From contig JAPPNI010000041.1 in the NCBI GenBank assembly GCA_028873865.1, forward strand, positions 7,598 through 71,597: a DNA stretch of 64,000 bases. The letters are read 5' to 3'. The position numbers and the translations under genes are program-made. Below are positions 62,277 through 64,000 of the stretch, piece after piece (the stretch's first letter is position 1; each line of letters opens with the position of its first letter). Origin of the DNA: Chloroflexota bacterium (GTDB lineage: Bacteria > Chloroflexota > Dehalococcoidia > Bin125). Under the pieces are notes generated by a model. The model saw only the letters and a program-made list of their open reading frames with translations, had not been told where the DNA came from and ran no database searches.

Positions 62277-63917
62277 ATGAAGACTGAAGTCCATCCGCTC
62301 AGCGGCGCGACCTACACCGAACTCGGCGACGGCAAGGTCCGCGTCGACAAGGCGCAGAAGTACGGCATCTTCGACTGGGAAGGTCACCACATCGAAGGCG
62401 ACCTGATGCACGCCGATCCGCATCTCCTCCAGTGGGTCGGCGGTCCGGAGCTGCCCTCGAGGGCCGCCAAACGCGACCCGCGACGCAATAACTCCGCCTC
62501 GCAGATGCAGCGCGACGCCCAGGCGGCCGAGGCCCAGTACACCGGCGGCACCGCCCTGCTGGGCGAGGTCGACGAGAGCTTCACCCGCTACACCGGCGAC
62601 CCCGGCCGCGACACCCCGGCCGGCCGCCGCTCATTGGGCATCTCCTTCATGGAACTGCTCAAGATGGACCAGTTCCCCGAGCGAATCCCCGACACCCTGC
62701 GCATGGAGCGCTCACAGCCCGGCGGCGTCCGCCGCGTGCCCACCGAGCGCTACACCGATCAGAAGTGGCACGACCTCGAGGTCGAGCGGCTCTGGAAACG
62801 CGTCTGGCAGATGGCCTGCCACGTCGACGACATCCCCGAAATCGGCGATTACATCGTCTATGACGTCGCCCATCTCTCCTGGATCGTGGTGCGCACCGGC
62901 GAGAACGAGTTCAAGGCCTACAACAACGCCTGCCTCCACCGCGGCCGCCAGTTGAGAGAGTTCGACGGCAAGCAGGCCACCGAGTTCCGCTGCCCCTTCC
63001 ACGGCTGGTGCTGGGAACTGGACGGCTCGCTGCGCGAGATTCCCTCGGAGTGGGACTTCCCCGAGGTCCGCGAGGATGTCGGCCAACTGCCCGAGGCCCG
63101 GGTCGGAACCTGGGGCGGTTTCGTCTTCATCAACCCCGATCCCGACGGCGAACCCTTCGAGGACTTCCTCGGCTCTCTGCCGGCCCACTACGAGAAGTAC
63201 GACTACGAGACCAAGTACAAGCAGGTTCACGTGGCCAAGATCGTGCGGGCCAACTGGAAGACCAACCAGGAAGCCTTCATGGAGGGCTACCACATCATCG
63301 CCACTCATCCGCAGCTCATGATCTACGGCGGCGACGGTGCCAACCACCAGTACGACTCGTTCGACAACTGGTCTCGCGCCGTCACCCTCGCCGTCAAGAC
63401 CAGCGCCCACCTCAACCTCCATCCACCGCGCGAGGAGCTGTCCGAATCGCGCAACAGGATGGCCAACATGATGCGCGAGAGCCTGCGCGAAACGATCGGC
63501 GACCGGGTCGACATCTACTGCGACGCCGAGCTGATCGACGGCCAGTACAACAACCTCTTCCCCAACTTCCATCCCTGGGGCTCATTCAGCCGCATCGTCT
63601 ACCGCTTCCGGCCCTACGGCAGCGATCCCGAGATGTCGATCATGGAGGTCATCTACCTCGCCCCCTGGCCCGAGGACAAACCCAGGCCGCCGGCCGCCCC
63701 GATCCACTGGCTCGGCCCCGACGACCACTGGACCGACGCCCCCGAGATGGGCGGCCTCGCCCGCGTCCTCAATCAGGACAGCTACAACCTGCCCAAGATC
63801 CAGAAGGGTCTCAAGGCCAAGGTCAACCCCTACATCTACCTGGCCGCCTACGAGGAAGGCAAGATCCGCCACTTCCACCATCTCTACGACCAGTGGGTGG
63901 CCTACGACGACGGCTAG
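62277..63917 (+). CDS. Rieske aromatic-ring-hydroxylating-type oxygenase, large subunit, N-terminally extended
   Basis: 546 residues. The Rieske ligands CLHRGRQL and CPFHGWCWE begin at about residue 219, and the iron site is within TNQEAFMEGYHIIATHP. Before the domain are about 150 residues not seen in ordinary alpha subunits (GATYTELGDGKVRVDKAQKY, then RRNNSASQMQRDAQAAEA). The start ATG at 62277 has a GGAG site. No beta subunit, ferredoxin or reductase is adjacent. Substrate unknown. Confidence 0.88.
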   Translation: MKTEVHPLSGATYTELGDGKVRVDKAQKYGIFDWEGHHIEGDLMHADPHLLQWVGGPELPSRAAKRDPRRNNSASQMQRDAQAAEAQYTGGTALLGEVDESFTRYTGDPGRDTPAGRRSLGISFMELLKMDQFPERIPDTLRMERSQPGGVRRVPTERYTDQKWHDLEVERLWKRVWQMACHVDDIPEIGDYIVYDVAHLSWIVVRTGENEFKAYNNACLHRGRQLREFDGKQATEFRCPFHGWCWELDGSLREIPSEWDFPEVREDVGQLPEARVGTWGGFVFINPDPDGEPFEDFLGSLPAHYEKYDYETKYKQVHVAKIVRANWKTNQEAFMEGYHIIATHPQLMIYGGDGANHQYDSFDNWSRAVTLAVKTSAHLNLHPPREELSESRNRMANMMRESLRETIGDRVDIYCDAELIDGQYNNLFPNFHPWGSFSRIVYRFRPYGSDPEMSIMEVIYLAPWPEDKPRPPAAPIHWLGPDDHWTDAPEMGGLARVLNQDSYNLPKIQKGLKAKVNPYIYLAAYEEGKIRHFHHLYDQWVAYDDG

Positions 63918-63920
63918 CCG

Positions 63921-64000
63921 CTACTCGGTCTCATACAGCGGCAACGTCGGAGCGTTCGCCGCCGCCGCCTCGGTGATCGCCAGCATCCCGCGGATCCGAT
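63921..64000 (-). CDS. C-terminal end of a gene cut by the window edge
   Basis: Reading leftwards on the minus strand, the open frame ends ...RGMLAITEAAANAPTLPL YETE then TAG. The gene continues beyond 64000. Composition and codon structure are gene-like, but too little is present to name it. It converges on the Rieske gene, 3 bases away. Confidence 0.4.
   Translation of the reverse strand, partial: RIRGMLAITEAAAANAPTLPLYETE

Noticed and set aside
1..64000. tRNA, rRNA or selenocysteine tRNA genes
   Set aside because: I looked for T-loop and CCA-end patterns by eye and found none that fold; a tRNAscan run would be decisive.

Overview
The window looks like a contiguous piece of a high-GC (roughly two-thirds G+C by eye) free-living heterotrophic bacterium. 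The gene set suggests Chloroflexota, most like marine Dehalococcoidia of the SAR202 type: flavin-dependent monooxygenases, Rieske oxygenases, CaiB-type CoA-transferases, a TPP enzyme, thiolase/DUF35, branched-chain ABC uptake and selA. This placement is inference; no rRNA or ribosomal protein gene is present to test it. I see no tRNA, rRNA, CRISPR array, phage or transposase.

Layout. 0-10.7 kb: small membrane protein, Tat-type solute-binding lipoprotein, HAD protein, NrtS-like protein, acyl-CoA dehydrogenase divergent from a double-length CoA-transferase, TPP enzyme, amidase. 10.7-26.2 kb: housekeeping block with rph, a HIT-like protein, DUF1015, serA, a class V aminotransferase, selA, a MEMO/LigB-like protein, mutS2, rarA, Nudix and DinB-fold proteins, plus several unknowns. 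26.2-31.4 kb: M16 protease lipoprotein and a membrane-anchored EEP-family protein. 31.5-38.8 kb: a COG2907 FAD protein, a Rieske oxygenase resembling Neverland/DAF-36, a GPP34-cytochrome P450 fusion and an MMPL/RND exporter. 38.9-44 kb: luciferase-like and Baeyer-Villiger-type flavoproteins, ASCH protein, HAD type II. 44.1-49.3 kb: complete livKHMGF operon. 49.5-54.7 kb: Anbu proteasome-like operon and a two-component system. 54.9-64 kb: Gly/Glu/Ser/His-rich lipoprotein, DUF35 plus thiolase, a two-subunit dimethylformamidase-like enzyme, a long Rieske oxygenase and the end of another gene.

How the genes work together. The best candidate for an undescribed system is 31.5-38.8 kb: two oxygenases of types that act on sterol-like lipids (one carrying a phosphoinositide/membrane-binding GPP34 domain in the same chain), an FAD oxidoreductase and a lipid-exporter-type RND permease, with a perfect inverted repeat in the divergent promoter. 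I read it as a possible polycyclic or isoprenoid lipid oxidation and export module; the substrate is unknown. The 56.4-64 kb end reads as catabolism of amides and CoA-activated side chains.

Non-coding structure is also notable: a dispersed REP-like element with a covarying hairpin, one related copy lying in frame in the linker of the fused CoA-transferase, and AT-rich short-period CTGAAA repeats in two distant intergenic regions.
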